This document shows, one piece after another, positions 20,637 through 27,939 of a stretch of 32,659 nucleotides of DNA. The notes under the pieces are model-generated. The model saw only the letters and a list, made by a program, of their open reading frames with translations. It was not told where the DNA came from and made no database searches. Every line of letters begins with the position of its first letter. The first letter of the stretch is position 1. The position numbers were made by a program, and so were the translations under genes. This DNA comes from a virus, in IMG/VR virus record IMGVR_UViG_3300030109_006050, positions 1 to 32,659 of that record; one strand, 5' to 3'.

Positions 20637-22507
20637 ATAATGTAACTCAAACAAGTTTTTTTAGACCAACATCAGAGTGGTCCCCTCCAAAAAACTTACC
20701 TGATCTAAGATCTGCAAAAGAAATTGCTTTTGACCTAGAAACATATGATCCTGAATTGAAAACTAAAGGTCCTGGTTGGACTACTAATAATGGGCATGTC
20801 ATAGGTATTGCTGTTGCAGTAGATGGTTGGAAGGGTTACTACCCAATAAGGCACGAAAATGGTTTTAATTGGGATCGTACAAGAGTTTTATCTTGGATGA
20901 GAGACTTAATGAAGACGGATGCTAAAAAAATAGCTCACAATGCGATTTATGATATTGGATGGTTAAGTGCTGAAGGAGTTGATGTTAAAGGTCCTATTAT
21001 TGATACAATGTTAACAGCAACAATTCTAAATGAAAATAAATTTTCTTATGCATTAAATAGTGTTGGAAAAGATATTTTGAGTGAGGTTAAAGATGAATCA
21101 AAACTTAATCAAGCTGCAGCTGATTTTGGGGTAAACCCAAAAAATGAAATGTATAAATTACCAGCAATATATGTCGGCGATTATGCAGAGCAAGATGCAG
21201 ACTTAACTTTACGACTATATCAGGCTATGCGTCCTATGATTGAACAACAGAGCCTGCGTTCAATATTTAAATTAGAGATGGAGCTATTACCAATAATATT
21301 TGAAATGACAAAAAAGGGAGTGAGAGTAGATGAAGAGAGAGCAAAGAGTCTTAAAAAAAGTTTTAAGAATACAGAAAAGAAGGTACTTGATAGCATATTG
21401 GAAGATGTGGGTTTCGCAGTTGATATTTGGACTCCAAACTCGGTTGCAAAAGCTTTTGATAAACTTAAAATAAAATATCCAAGAACTGAGATTGCAGATG
21501 CACCAAGTTTTACAAAAGAATTCTTAACAAATCATAAGCACCCAATTGCTCAAAAAATTGTTAAAGCAAGAGAGTACAATAAAATGCAAACAACATTTAT
21601 TGATACTATTTCAAAGTTTGCTTACAAATCAAGAATACATGCTAACATACATCAATTAAGAGATGGCACTGCTGGAACTATTACAGGAAGATTTAGTTAT
21701 AGTAACCCAAACTTACAACAATTACCTTCTAGAAATAAAGAAATTAAAAAACAAATAAGAGGATTGTTTTTACCTGAAGAAGGTGCTGTATGGGGATCAT
21801 TTGATTATAGTCAGCAAGAACCACGGATCGCGTCACACTATGCTTTTAACCTAGGCTGTGATGGGGCAGAAAACGTCGTAAACATATACAACAAAGATCC
21901 TAATGCGGACTTTCATAATATCGTTGCACAAATTGCAAACATTGAAAGAGATCAAGCAAAAACAATTAATCTTGGTTTATTTTACGGGATGGGTGTAAAA
22001 AAATTAGCGGATGAATTAAAAGTTGATAGAGATTTAGCAAAACAAATTTTGAATGAGTATAATAAGAATGTTCCATTTGTAAAAGATTTATCACAAAGGG
22101 TTTCAAATTATGCAAATGAAAATGGATTTGTATCTACAATAAAAGGAAGAAAATGTAGATTTGAATTATGGGAACCTACAACATTTGGAACTTACAAAGC
22201 TTTACCAAAATTACAAGCTAAAGAAGCTTATGGTAAACATCATCATTTACAAAGAGCTGGAACTTACAAAGCACTTAATAGATTAATACAAGGTTCAGCT
22301 GCAGATCAAACAAAGCAAGCTATGATTGATTTATATAAAGAAGGTTTCTTACCTTTAATACAAATACATGATGAACTAACTTTAAGTTTTGATGGGACAG
22401 ATAAAACAAAAAATTTGATTATGGATACAATGAAAAATTGTGTGGAATTAAAAGTTCCAAGTAAAGTTGATTGTGATATGGGAAAATCTTGGGGAGACGC
22501 AGGTTAA
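20633..22507 (+). CDS. Family A DNA polymerase with 3'-5' exonuclease
   Basis: A 624-residue replicative polymerase of the Pol I/T7 type. The N-terminal proofreading domain has IAFDLETYD (Asp34, Glu36), HNAIYDIGWL, and YAEQDADLTLRLY. The polymerase domain has motif A FDYSQQEPR (Asp391), motif B RDQAKTINLGLFYG (Arg439, Lys443, Leu447, Tyr451) and motif C IHDELTLS (His579, Asp580, Glu581). All catalytic acids are intact. The residue equivalent to E. coli Phe762 is Leu447, a known class among marine phage polymerases. No 5'-3' exonuclease domain exists, as in T7. ATG 20633 has AGAGG upstream and overlaps the preceding TGA. It probably works with the primase and SF1 helicase upstream. Confidence 0.96.
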   Translation: MNNVTQTSFFRPTSEWSPPKNLPDLRSAKEIAFDLETYDPELKTKGPGWTTNNGHVIGIAVAVDGWKGYYPIRHENGFNWDRTRVLSWMRDLMKTDAKKIAHNAIYDIGWLSAEGVDVKGPIIDTMLTATILNENKFSYALNSVGKDILSEVKDESKLNQAAADFGVNPKNEMYKLPAIYVGDYAEQDADLTLRLYQAMRPMIEQQSLRSIFKLEMELLPIIFEMTKKGVRVDEERAKSLKKSFKNTEKKVLDSILEDVGFAVDIWTPNSVAKAFDKLKIKYPRTEIADAPSFTKEFLTNHKHPIAQKIVKAREYNKMQTTFIDTISKFAYKSRIHANIHQLRDGTAGTITGRFSYSNPNLQQLPSRNKEIKKQIRGLFLPEEGAVWGSFDYSQQEPRIASHYAFNLGCDGAENVVNIYNKDPNADFHNIVAQIANIERDQAKTINLGLFYGMGVKKLADELKVDRDLAKQILNEYNKNVPFVKDLSQRVSNYANENGFVSTIKGRKCRFELWEPTTFGTYKALPKLQAKEAYGKHHHLQRAGTYKALNRLIQGSAADQTKQAMIDLYKEGFLPLIQIHDELTLSFDGTDKTKNLIMDTMKNCVELKVPSKVDCDMGKSWGDAG

Positions 22508-22551
22508 ATTTTTGGCTGTTTTCTGGGGTAAATTAGGTATGTGTTGATTAG

Positions 22552-22570
22552 TATGTAATATAATGTAATA
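22552..22570 (+). promoter_or_regulatory. Recurring AT-rich leader motif (copy 2)
   Basis: TATGTAATATAATGTAATA is an exact 19-base copy of the motif at 9451. It lies 26 bases before ATG 22597, the same distance as copy 1 from its gene. The 89-base gap after the polymerase gene, in an otherwise gapless arm, suggests that a new transcript starts here. It contains TATAAT but lacks a normally spaced -35 box. Confidence 0.5.
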
Positions 22571-22596
22571 TGTAATCATAATAGAAAGGATACAGA

Positions 22597-22902
22597 ATGA
22601 AGAAAGAATATCTATTAGAAAAAATCGGACCAGAATTTTTCTCTGCCATTTTTACAAAAGCAAATGGTGAAGAGAGAACTATTCTTGGTAAGCTACATGT
22701 TAAAGATCAAAAGTTTTTTGCTGGTGGTGAATTACTTGGTGACAGAAGTCATTTGTTAGAATGCATTGATGTTAACATATTAAAAAAAGTTGATGATCCA
22801 AAAAAATCTTGGAGATCAATACAATTAAATAACTTAATTAGCCTTAAAGTTAAAGGCGAAGAACTTGTTAAGAAAGGAGAAAGCAATGCCATTGCCGCTT
22901 AG
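22597..22902 (+). CDS. Conserved small phage protein, SH3-like beta barrel (101 aa)
   Basis: A 101-residue protein with the pattern FFSAIFTKANGEERTILGKLHV near the N-terminus and SWRSIQLNNLISLKVKGEE near the C-terminus. I recall this layout (F-S-x-x-F-x-K-x-(N/D)G-x-x-R ... (Y/W)RSI-x-L-x-x-I) in many phage small proteins predicted as beta barrels, of unknown function. AAAGGA lies before ATG 22597. It opens a unit of small genes behind the polymerase. Its last bases overlap the next gene, which begins in another frame. Nucleic-acid binding is an inference from the fold type. Confidence 0.72.
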   Translation: MKKEYLLEKIGPEFFSAIFTKANGEERTILGKLHVKDQKFFAGGELLGDRSHLLECIDVNILKKVDDPKKSWRSIQLNNLISLKVKGEELVKKGESNAIAA

Positions 22903-23068
22903 AGACTTTGATTTTATTTTAAATTATAATGTTGCAGAACAAACTAATACTGAGGCAACTCAATTAGAATTTAATTTTGCACCTCAACCAGTTAAAACAC
23001 CTTTTGATTCATTTGTGTTAGATGGACAAGAGGAACAAGAAGAGCAGGAGGATCAAGATAATGGATAA
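22886..23068 (+). CDS. Small acidic hypothetical protein (60 aa)
   Basis: A 60-residue protein, acidic at the C-terminus (GQEEQEEQEDQDNG), with no motif. ATG 22886 is chosen because the AAAGGAGAAAG leader lies just before it; an in-frame ATG at 22865 has none. It overlaps the preceding gene by 17 bases and the next by 8. The acidic Glu/Gln tail may partly reflect the AGGAGG signal of the next gene embedded in it. The function is unknown. Confidence 0.6.
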   Translation: MPLPLRDFDFILNYNVAEQTNTEATQLEFNFAPQPVKTPFDSFVLDGQEEQEEQEDQDNG

Positions 23069-23243
23069 AGAATATTCAGATGAGTTGAAGCAATTAAATG
23101 CTTCAACTCGCCATTACAAACAACAATTAAAAGTAAAGCCTACTAAACTTTACTTTAGTAAAGAAGACAGTCATAGTATTGCAAGAAGAATGATTGCTAA
23201 CAATGAAAAAAGAATAAAGGAGATAGAAAGCTATTATGAATAA
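23061..23243 (+). CDS. Small helical hypothetical protein (60 aa)
   Basis: A 60-residue basic helical protein, probably coiled coil at the end (RRMIANNEKRIKEIESYYE). ATG 23061 has GCAGGAGG at good spacing, so it is preferred to an in-frame ATG at 23022. It overlaps the next gene by 8 bases. No family is recognised. Confidence 0.6.
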   Translation: MDKEYSDELKQLNASTRHYKQQLKVKPTKLYFSKEDSHSIARRMIANNEKRIKEIESYYE

Positions 23244-23739
23244 ATCTTGGATGAATGAATATGATACCGAGCTTGGTCTTTATAAATATAAAGGCAAGCA
23301 GGTTATTTGTAAAACTGAAGAAGAGAAAAAGAAGAAGGCTGAAAAATATCCAGCTACAGGTGCTATAGATCTCAGTAAGCCTCCTTCAAAATACTTTTAC
23401 GTATTAACATGTGATACAGAAGAGTCTATTAATGCTGAAATTAAAAGAGATAAACAAATTAAAAATTCTTTTATTACAGAAAAGAAAACATCTCTTTCAC
23501 CAAAACAAGAAAAGAAAAAACGTCAGCAAGATTTGATAGGTTTTTTATCTACACTTGTTAATATTGGTTTAAAGAAAAAACCATTGATAGCTAAGATGAG
23601 AGAACAGTTTCCGAAACTTAGTTCTTCTCAGATTTGTCGATTTGTAAATAATCAGTTGAAATTAAAAGTAATTACAATTGATACTAAATATAAAACTAAA
23701 CCTGTTATTATCAAAGGTAAATATTGGAGGGCCCTATGA
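23236..23739 (+). CDS. Hypothetical protein, Lys-rich (167 aa)
   Basis: A 167-residue protein. The first half has a beta-like N-terminus (LGLYKYKGKQVICKT) and a highly charged Lys/Glu linker. The second half (about 95-150) reads as a helix-turn-helix-like domain: LIGFLSTLVNIGLKKKP, then LIAKMREQFPKLSSSQICRFVNNQL. That suggests DNA binding and perhaps a regulator of late genes, since it is near the end of the early arm. AAAGGAG lies before ATG 23236. No named family is recognised. Confidence 0.65.
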   Translation: MNKSWMNEYDTELGLYKYKGKQVICKTEEEKKKKAEKYPATGAIDLSKPPSKYFYVLTCDTEESINAEIKRDKQIKNSFITEKKTSLSPKQEKKKRQQDLIGFLSTLVNIGLKKKPLIAKMREQFPKLSSSQICRFVNNQLKLKVITIDTKYKTKPVIIKGKYWRAL

Positions 23740-24155
23740 TTGATTTGTTTGATTTAAAAAAAGGTGAGGCTAAATATTATGACGAGCCACAAACATTTTA
23801 TGTGGTAAGAAATAATACTAACGTTCCGCGTATTACTATTAAAGAAACATATGCGGTGTGGCGAAGAAAAACTCAAAATAAAGTTTGGTTTCAATCAAAG
23901 TATGAGAAAGGAACAAGGTCATTTGATTTTAGTTATACAATAGATCAATTAGCAAATACTATTCCCGATGCTTTGATTATGTCTAAGCTATTTAAAATAG
24001 AAAGATCACAGGAAAATGTTGATAAGTTTAGAAAACAAGCTGACTTTCTTGAAGAAAAACTAAAAGACCCTAATAACTTTACGGCAAGTATTGATGAAAA
24101 CTATTTAAAAAAATGGGGATCAAACTCTGTGAGGTTTGAAAAATTAGGTACTTAA
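23736..24155 (+). CDS. Hypothetical protein, last early gene (139 aa)
   Basis: A 139-residue protein with a beta-rich N-terminal half (TFYVVRNNT, ITIKETYAVWRRK, KVWFQSKY) and a helical C-terminal half. ATG 23736 overlaps the TGA of the preceding gene (ATGA) and has GGAGG upstream; an in-frame ATG at 23724 is unlikely. It ends tail to tail with the late operon, overlapping it by 4 bases with no terminator between. The function is unknown. Confidence 0.65.
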   Translation: MIDLFDLKKGEAKYYDEPQTFYVVRNNTNVPRITIKETYAVWRRKTQNKVWFQSKYEKGTRSFDFSYTIDQLANTIPDALIMSKLFKIERSQENVDKFRKQADFLEEKLKDPNNFTASIDENYLKKWGSNSVRFEKLGT

Positions 24156-24376
24156 TTCTTACTTATCTTGTCTTCAACTAAGTAAGATATTTTGGTTTCA
24201 AGACGTATCAAACGCTCCTTTATTTCTGGTATGTCTTGAACCAAGATTTCCTCTAAACGATCCACCTTAGTTTCAAGAGCTGACACTGTTTGTGACATCA
24301 TACCATAGACTGATCCAGCAGAAATTAAAATCATACTAATCCAAATTACATTTCTTAAATTAAGATCTTTTTCCAT
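24152..24376 (-). CDS. Small membrane-anchored coiled-coil protein (74 aa)
   Basis: A 74-residue protein with a short charged N-terminus, one membrane helix (about residues 9-27, VIWISMILISAGSVYGMM) and a following coiled coil (about 32-66, ALETKVDRLEEIL and later heptads). This shape matches inner-membrane spanins (Rz-like) or XhlA/holin accessory proteins, though it is shorter than Rz. It is the last gene of the right late operon, a usual place for lysis functions. Its ATG overlaps the preceding TAA as TAATG. The topology is well supported; spanin or holin accessory is inference. Confidence 0.7.
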   Translation of the reverse strand: MEKDLNLRNVIWISMILISAGSVYGMMSQTVSALETKVDRLEEILVQDIPEIKERLIRLETKISYLVEDKISKN

Positions 24377-25293
24377 TATATTATCCTTGATCGATTAATT
24401 ATTTGTTCAGGAGTTAAAGCATAAGAATTTAAATTTGCAAACATCATCTCAGGTTCTTTTTTTATTGTTTTAATTTTTTGAATATTAGTAGGAGCATTTT
24501 CAACAACATTTGCTCCAGTATAAATTTCTGCACCTGTAGGAGTGTTCGTCATTAACGGTTGCTGATTTGTATTAAAAGTTCCATATCTGTAAGCATTTAA
24601 AGCACGATCCGCGGCCGATAAACCAGCATTAGTGTTTGCAATTCCAACTGGTGGATCGTTTCTAGTGTCTTTTATTATTCCTTTGTTCATAAAAAAATCA
24701 CTAACTTTACCTTTGCCTGCATCAAATAATCTTTGTACTGTTCCTATACCAGGAAGAAATTTTGAAACATTTCTTATTGTGGCACCACTGCTAAAAGGAA
24801 AAACCTGTTCATACATTGTGGGATTTGCATCGTAAAGACTCTTCATATACGTTGAATAATCAGCACTATTTAAATCCCCTCTTAACTTAGGTCTATTGGT
24901 TTGAGTGGCCCCTATATTCAAACCAAGAATTCCATCTCCTAAATTTCCAGTAAAGTCTGATCTTGAAACACTTTTTCCTTGTTGAAATTTTTCCAACATA
25001 TTTCTTCTTTGAGCATCTGCAATTCTTTTTTGTTGAGCATCTGCAATTATTGCTTTTGGCGCTTGACTTGCGATAGCTAAAGATCGAGTATCCATTGAAG
25101 GATTACTTTTCATTTCTCTTATTTTATCTCTTTCTCTAATAATCTTTTCTAGATTTGATACATTACTTTTTTTGTACCCTTCAGCTTTGTATTGACCTCC
25201 GCCAGTTTGACCGCCTTTACCATCAGGCTTACTTGCTTGTTGGACAACTTTATTGCCTATTCTGACCTCTCCGTGATATCCTCCGTGTGGCAT
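24376..25293 (-). CDS. Unknown late protein, Gly-rich N-terminus (305 aa)
   Basis: A 305-residue protein beginning MPHGGYHGEVRIGNKVV and with GKGGQTGGGQY around residues 25-34. A basic helical segment (about 45-105) includes a near-duplicate phrase, IIADAQQKRIADAQRRN. The remainder is low in charge and Asn/Thr-rich, typical of virion-associated proteins. There is no enzymatic motif. It is coupled to both neighbours by TAATG junctions. A tail or internal virion role is inferred from operon context. Confidence 0.65.
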   Translation of the reverse strand: MPHGGYHGEVRIGNKVVQQASKPDGKGGQTGGGQYKAEGYKKSNVSNLEKIIRERDKIREMKSNPSMDTRSLAIASQAPKAIIADAQQKRIADAQRRNMLEKFQQGKSVSRSDFTGNLGDGILGLNIGATQTNRPKLRGDLNSADYSTYMKSLYDANPTMYEQVFPFSSGATIRNVSKFLPGIGTVQRLFDAGKGKVSDFFMNKGIIKDTRNDPPVGIANTNAGLSAADRALNAYRYGTFNTNQQPLMTNTPTGAEIYTGANVVENAPTNIQKIKTIKKEPEMMFANLNSYALTPEQIINRSRII

Positions 25294-27938
25294 TACGCGA
25301 CCATTTGTTTTGGTTTATTTTTATTCATCAAAGACGCTATCCCGCCTTCATTAGCTTCAAATAATGGTAAACCTACTTGATCCATTTGCATTAAAGTGTT
25401 TGGATTAATAACACCACTTGCTTGTTGAGGCATTTGCATGTTTGGATCTGGCATGGTTGGAACAACACTAGCCATTTGAAAATTTTCATCTGGAGTAGGA
25501 ATATTAAAACTTGTTTGAACTACTGGTAATTCGTCTTCAATAACCGTATTATTACCCTCTAATCTTTCTTTAAGTTGTGTGTCTTGATCTATTATGGAAG
25601 GTATAGGCTCACTATCTACTCCTAAATTTAAACCATCTAGTAAATTGTTATAAAATTGATACTCAGTAGTGTTTTTATCAAAACTATCTCTCAAATCATT
25701 TAACATGTTAGAGACATCCAATTGTTGTTGCTCACCAGGATTTTCTTTTAGATGTAAATCAAAAACATCTTGTGTAACTCTCTGCCAAAACCTAGGTCCT
25801 AAAGGTAATTTTGTAAAAGGCACATTTGTTATTTTGCTTTGTCTTGCTGGATCAAAAACAATATTGGCTGCCTTTGCTAAATTAGGATTACCTAAAACTT
25901 TTGTTAATCCGTATCTTGAAATTAGTAAACCTAGTAAACCAGCAAACCCTGGACCTGCTCCTAAAACAGCTCCTCCTGCTACACCAGCTGAGCCAACTAT
26001 GCCTCTTATAAAAGGCTGTAAGCCTTTAATTTGAGCTGATCTTTGAAGATAACTTGAAGGATCGCCTATTTTTATACCAGCTTCAAAAGCTCCATAATCA
26101 ATAAAATTTTTTAAAAATTGTGGATCAATGCCCGCTTCTTTTAATAAAAATTTACCTCTTTCATCTAAATTTCTTACGTCAAAACCCAATGCTTTTGCAA
26201 GGGCGCCTGGATCAAATTTTAAAACTTTATCTTTAGACGCTTGAGAACCTATTCCTCCAATAGTTTGTTCAGCTACATCAAATTGACCCCTTGCGCTTTG
26301 AAACGCTTTGTCAACAAATTCTCTTGCTACACCTTTAAATACTTTATCTCCTAAAATTGTTTTTAAATCAAATAAAGTAGTAGGAGATTTAATTTTTAAA
26401 ATTGAATCTAACATTAAATCAATGTCTTTTTTTGTAATGTCTAAGCCTGTGTCAAATATATTTTTTGTAAATACATTAAAAGAATTAGCTGCTGGGCTTT
26501 CAAACAGTGTTTTAAAATTTATAGTAAAATTATTAGCTGCTTTGTGAGCATTAATTAATTGATTAGCTAGTTCATCATCTGCTATTTTTGTAATATCAAC
26601 ACTACCAGGCATTATAGCATCATCAAGACCGACCTTTATTGTTTTAAGAATTTTAGCAAATTCTTTATTCATTTGTGTGCCTTGATTTACTATGTCATTG
26701 TAATAAGAGTTTAATTTACCATTCCATTGTCTCAATTGTTCGTAAGAAATATTACCACCTTGTTCGATAATACTTTTTTGTGTTTTATTAGCCCAATTAA
26801 AAAAATCTTTTACAGCAGTGTTGTTTGTTAACCTTTCCATATCGTTAACTCTAAACCAACCAGAATCTTTTAAATCATCAAAACTACGCATTACACCACG
26901 ATTATCGGTCATTCCAACAAACTCACGTAAAGTTTTTCCCTGTCCAAGATCCATGATACTACCAAATAATTTATTTGCATTTAAAACGTTTGGGTCTGAT
27001 AAACCTTTATGTAAATCGAAAGCTTGGTTCCAGAGTTGCGCTGATGTATTTTTCATAGATTTGAATTTTTGTACACCTGTGTTAAAAATTGAAATACCAA
27101 GCTCTGTATACTTACTTGTAGGAGCTATTTTAGCTAACATATTATCAAAAATATTATTAAGCTGTTTTAATCTTGCTCCTTTACTATTTCTTAATCCGCC
27201 ACCTATAAAAGGTAAAATACCAAGAGGTTTTAAAACAAGTGATCCAATTTTAGATTGAGCAGCAATATCAAGTTCAATACCTAAACTTTGAGCTATTCTT
27301 CTAGCTTTTTGTATTGCTGGATCACTAAAATCTAAAGTAGCTCTAGCTAATTTTGGAACTACTTCTGGTATTAATAAACCAATAGATTCCCAAAATATTG
27401 CTTCTTTTGTATCTTGATTTAATTGTTTAAAATTTGGTTTATAATCTTCATTACCTGTAATTAAATATTGTGCAATATCATAAGCTTGTGCACCTGTTAT
27501 TGATCCAAAAACACCGCCAAAAAATGCTTTTCCAAAAGCTCGGGTAATGTTTACAGGATTTGTTGGTAAATTTTTAAGATTTTTAATCTTAAACATATCT
27601 TTTAAACCTGGTAAACTTCCAAATGTACTACCAGCAATAAAGGCATCGTCTCTATCAATAAATATATCTAAACCTTCATACTGTGGCTCCATACCAAATT
27701 CTTTTAATAATTTATTTAAGTAAGTTTTATCGTATGCAGATTTAGATTTTTCAAATGCAGCAATGATTTCTTCATTTCCTGAGTTATAAATTTGTTGAAT
27801 TGTTTCCTTATCAAATTGATAATCTTCACCTTTAAAAGCCTCAACAATTTTTTTAATTCTTTCCGCTTCTTGTTCAGTAGGTGTTTGACCCTCTATTTCT
27901 ATTGGAAAAGGAATTCCATCTACCGTTATAATACCCAT
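25293..27938 (-). CDS. Large late protein, probable internal virion/ejection protein (881 aa)
   Basis: An 881-residue protein. Most of it is helical, with a Gly/Ala-rich hydrophobic region around residues 140-165 and another around 635-665 (GSAGVAGGAVLGAGPGFAGLLGLLIS), which could insert in a membrane. The C-terminal 120 residues are Pro/Met/Gln-rich and probably disordered, ending with NEGGIASLMNKNKPK. Size, helix content and glycine-rich membrane-active segments resemble podovirus internal core/ejection proteins. No enzyme motif (for example lysozyme) is seen. It sits between two other large late genes and is separated from the upstream one by a single base. The family is unrecognised; an ejection role is an inference. 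Confidence 0.7.
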   Translation of the reverse strand: MGIITVDGIPFPIEIEGQTPTEQEAERIKKIVEAFKGEDYQFDKETIQQIYNSGNEEIIAAFEKSKSAYDKTYLNKLLKEFGMEPQYEGLDIFIDRDDAFIAGSTFGSLPGLKDMFKIKNLKNLPTNPVNITRAFGKAFFGGVFGSITGAQAYDIAQYLITGNEDYKPNFKQLNQDTKEAIFWESIGLLIPEVVPKLARATLDFSDPAIQKARRIAQSLGIELDIAAQSKIGSLVLKPLGILPFIGGGLRNSKGARLKQLNNIFDNMLAKIAPTSKYTELGISIFNTGVQKFKSMKNTSAQLWNQAFDLHKGLSDPNVLNANKLFGSIMDLGQGKTLREFVGMTDNRGVMRSFDDLKDSGWFRVNDMERLTNNTAVKDFFNWANKTQKSIIEQGGNISYEQLRQWNGKLNSYYNDIVNQGTQMNKEFAKILKTIKVGLDDAIMPGSVDITKIADDELANQLINAHKAANNFTINFKTLFESPAANSFNVFTKNIFDTGLDITKKDIDLMLDSILKIKSPTTLFDLKTILGDKVFKGVAREFVDKAFQSARGQFDVAEQTIGGIGSQASKDKVLKFDPGALAKALGFDVRNLDERGKFLLKEAGIDPQFLKNFIDYGAFEAGIKIGDPSSYLQRSAQIKGLQPFIRGIVGSAGVAGGAVLGAGPGFAGLLGLLISRYGLTKVLGNPNLAKAANIVFDPARQSKITNVPFTKLPLGPRFWQRVTQDVFDLHLKENPGEQQQLDVSNMLNDLRDSFDKNTTEYQFYNNLLDGLNLGVDSEPIPSIIDQDTQLKERLEGNNTVIEDELPVVQTSFNIPTPDENFQMASVVPTMPDPNMQMPQQASGVINPNTLMQMDQVGLPLFEANEGGIASLMNKNKPKQMVA

Positions 27939-27939
27939 T

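Noticed and set aside
25669-27258. Several plus-strand frames inside the 881-residue gene
   Set aside because: They are antisense shadows without ribosome binding sites, in a region with a strong minus-strand gene.
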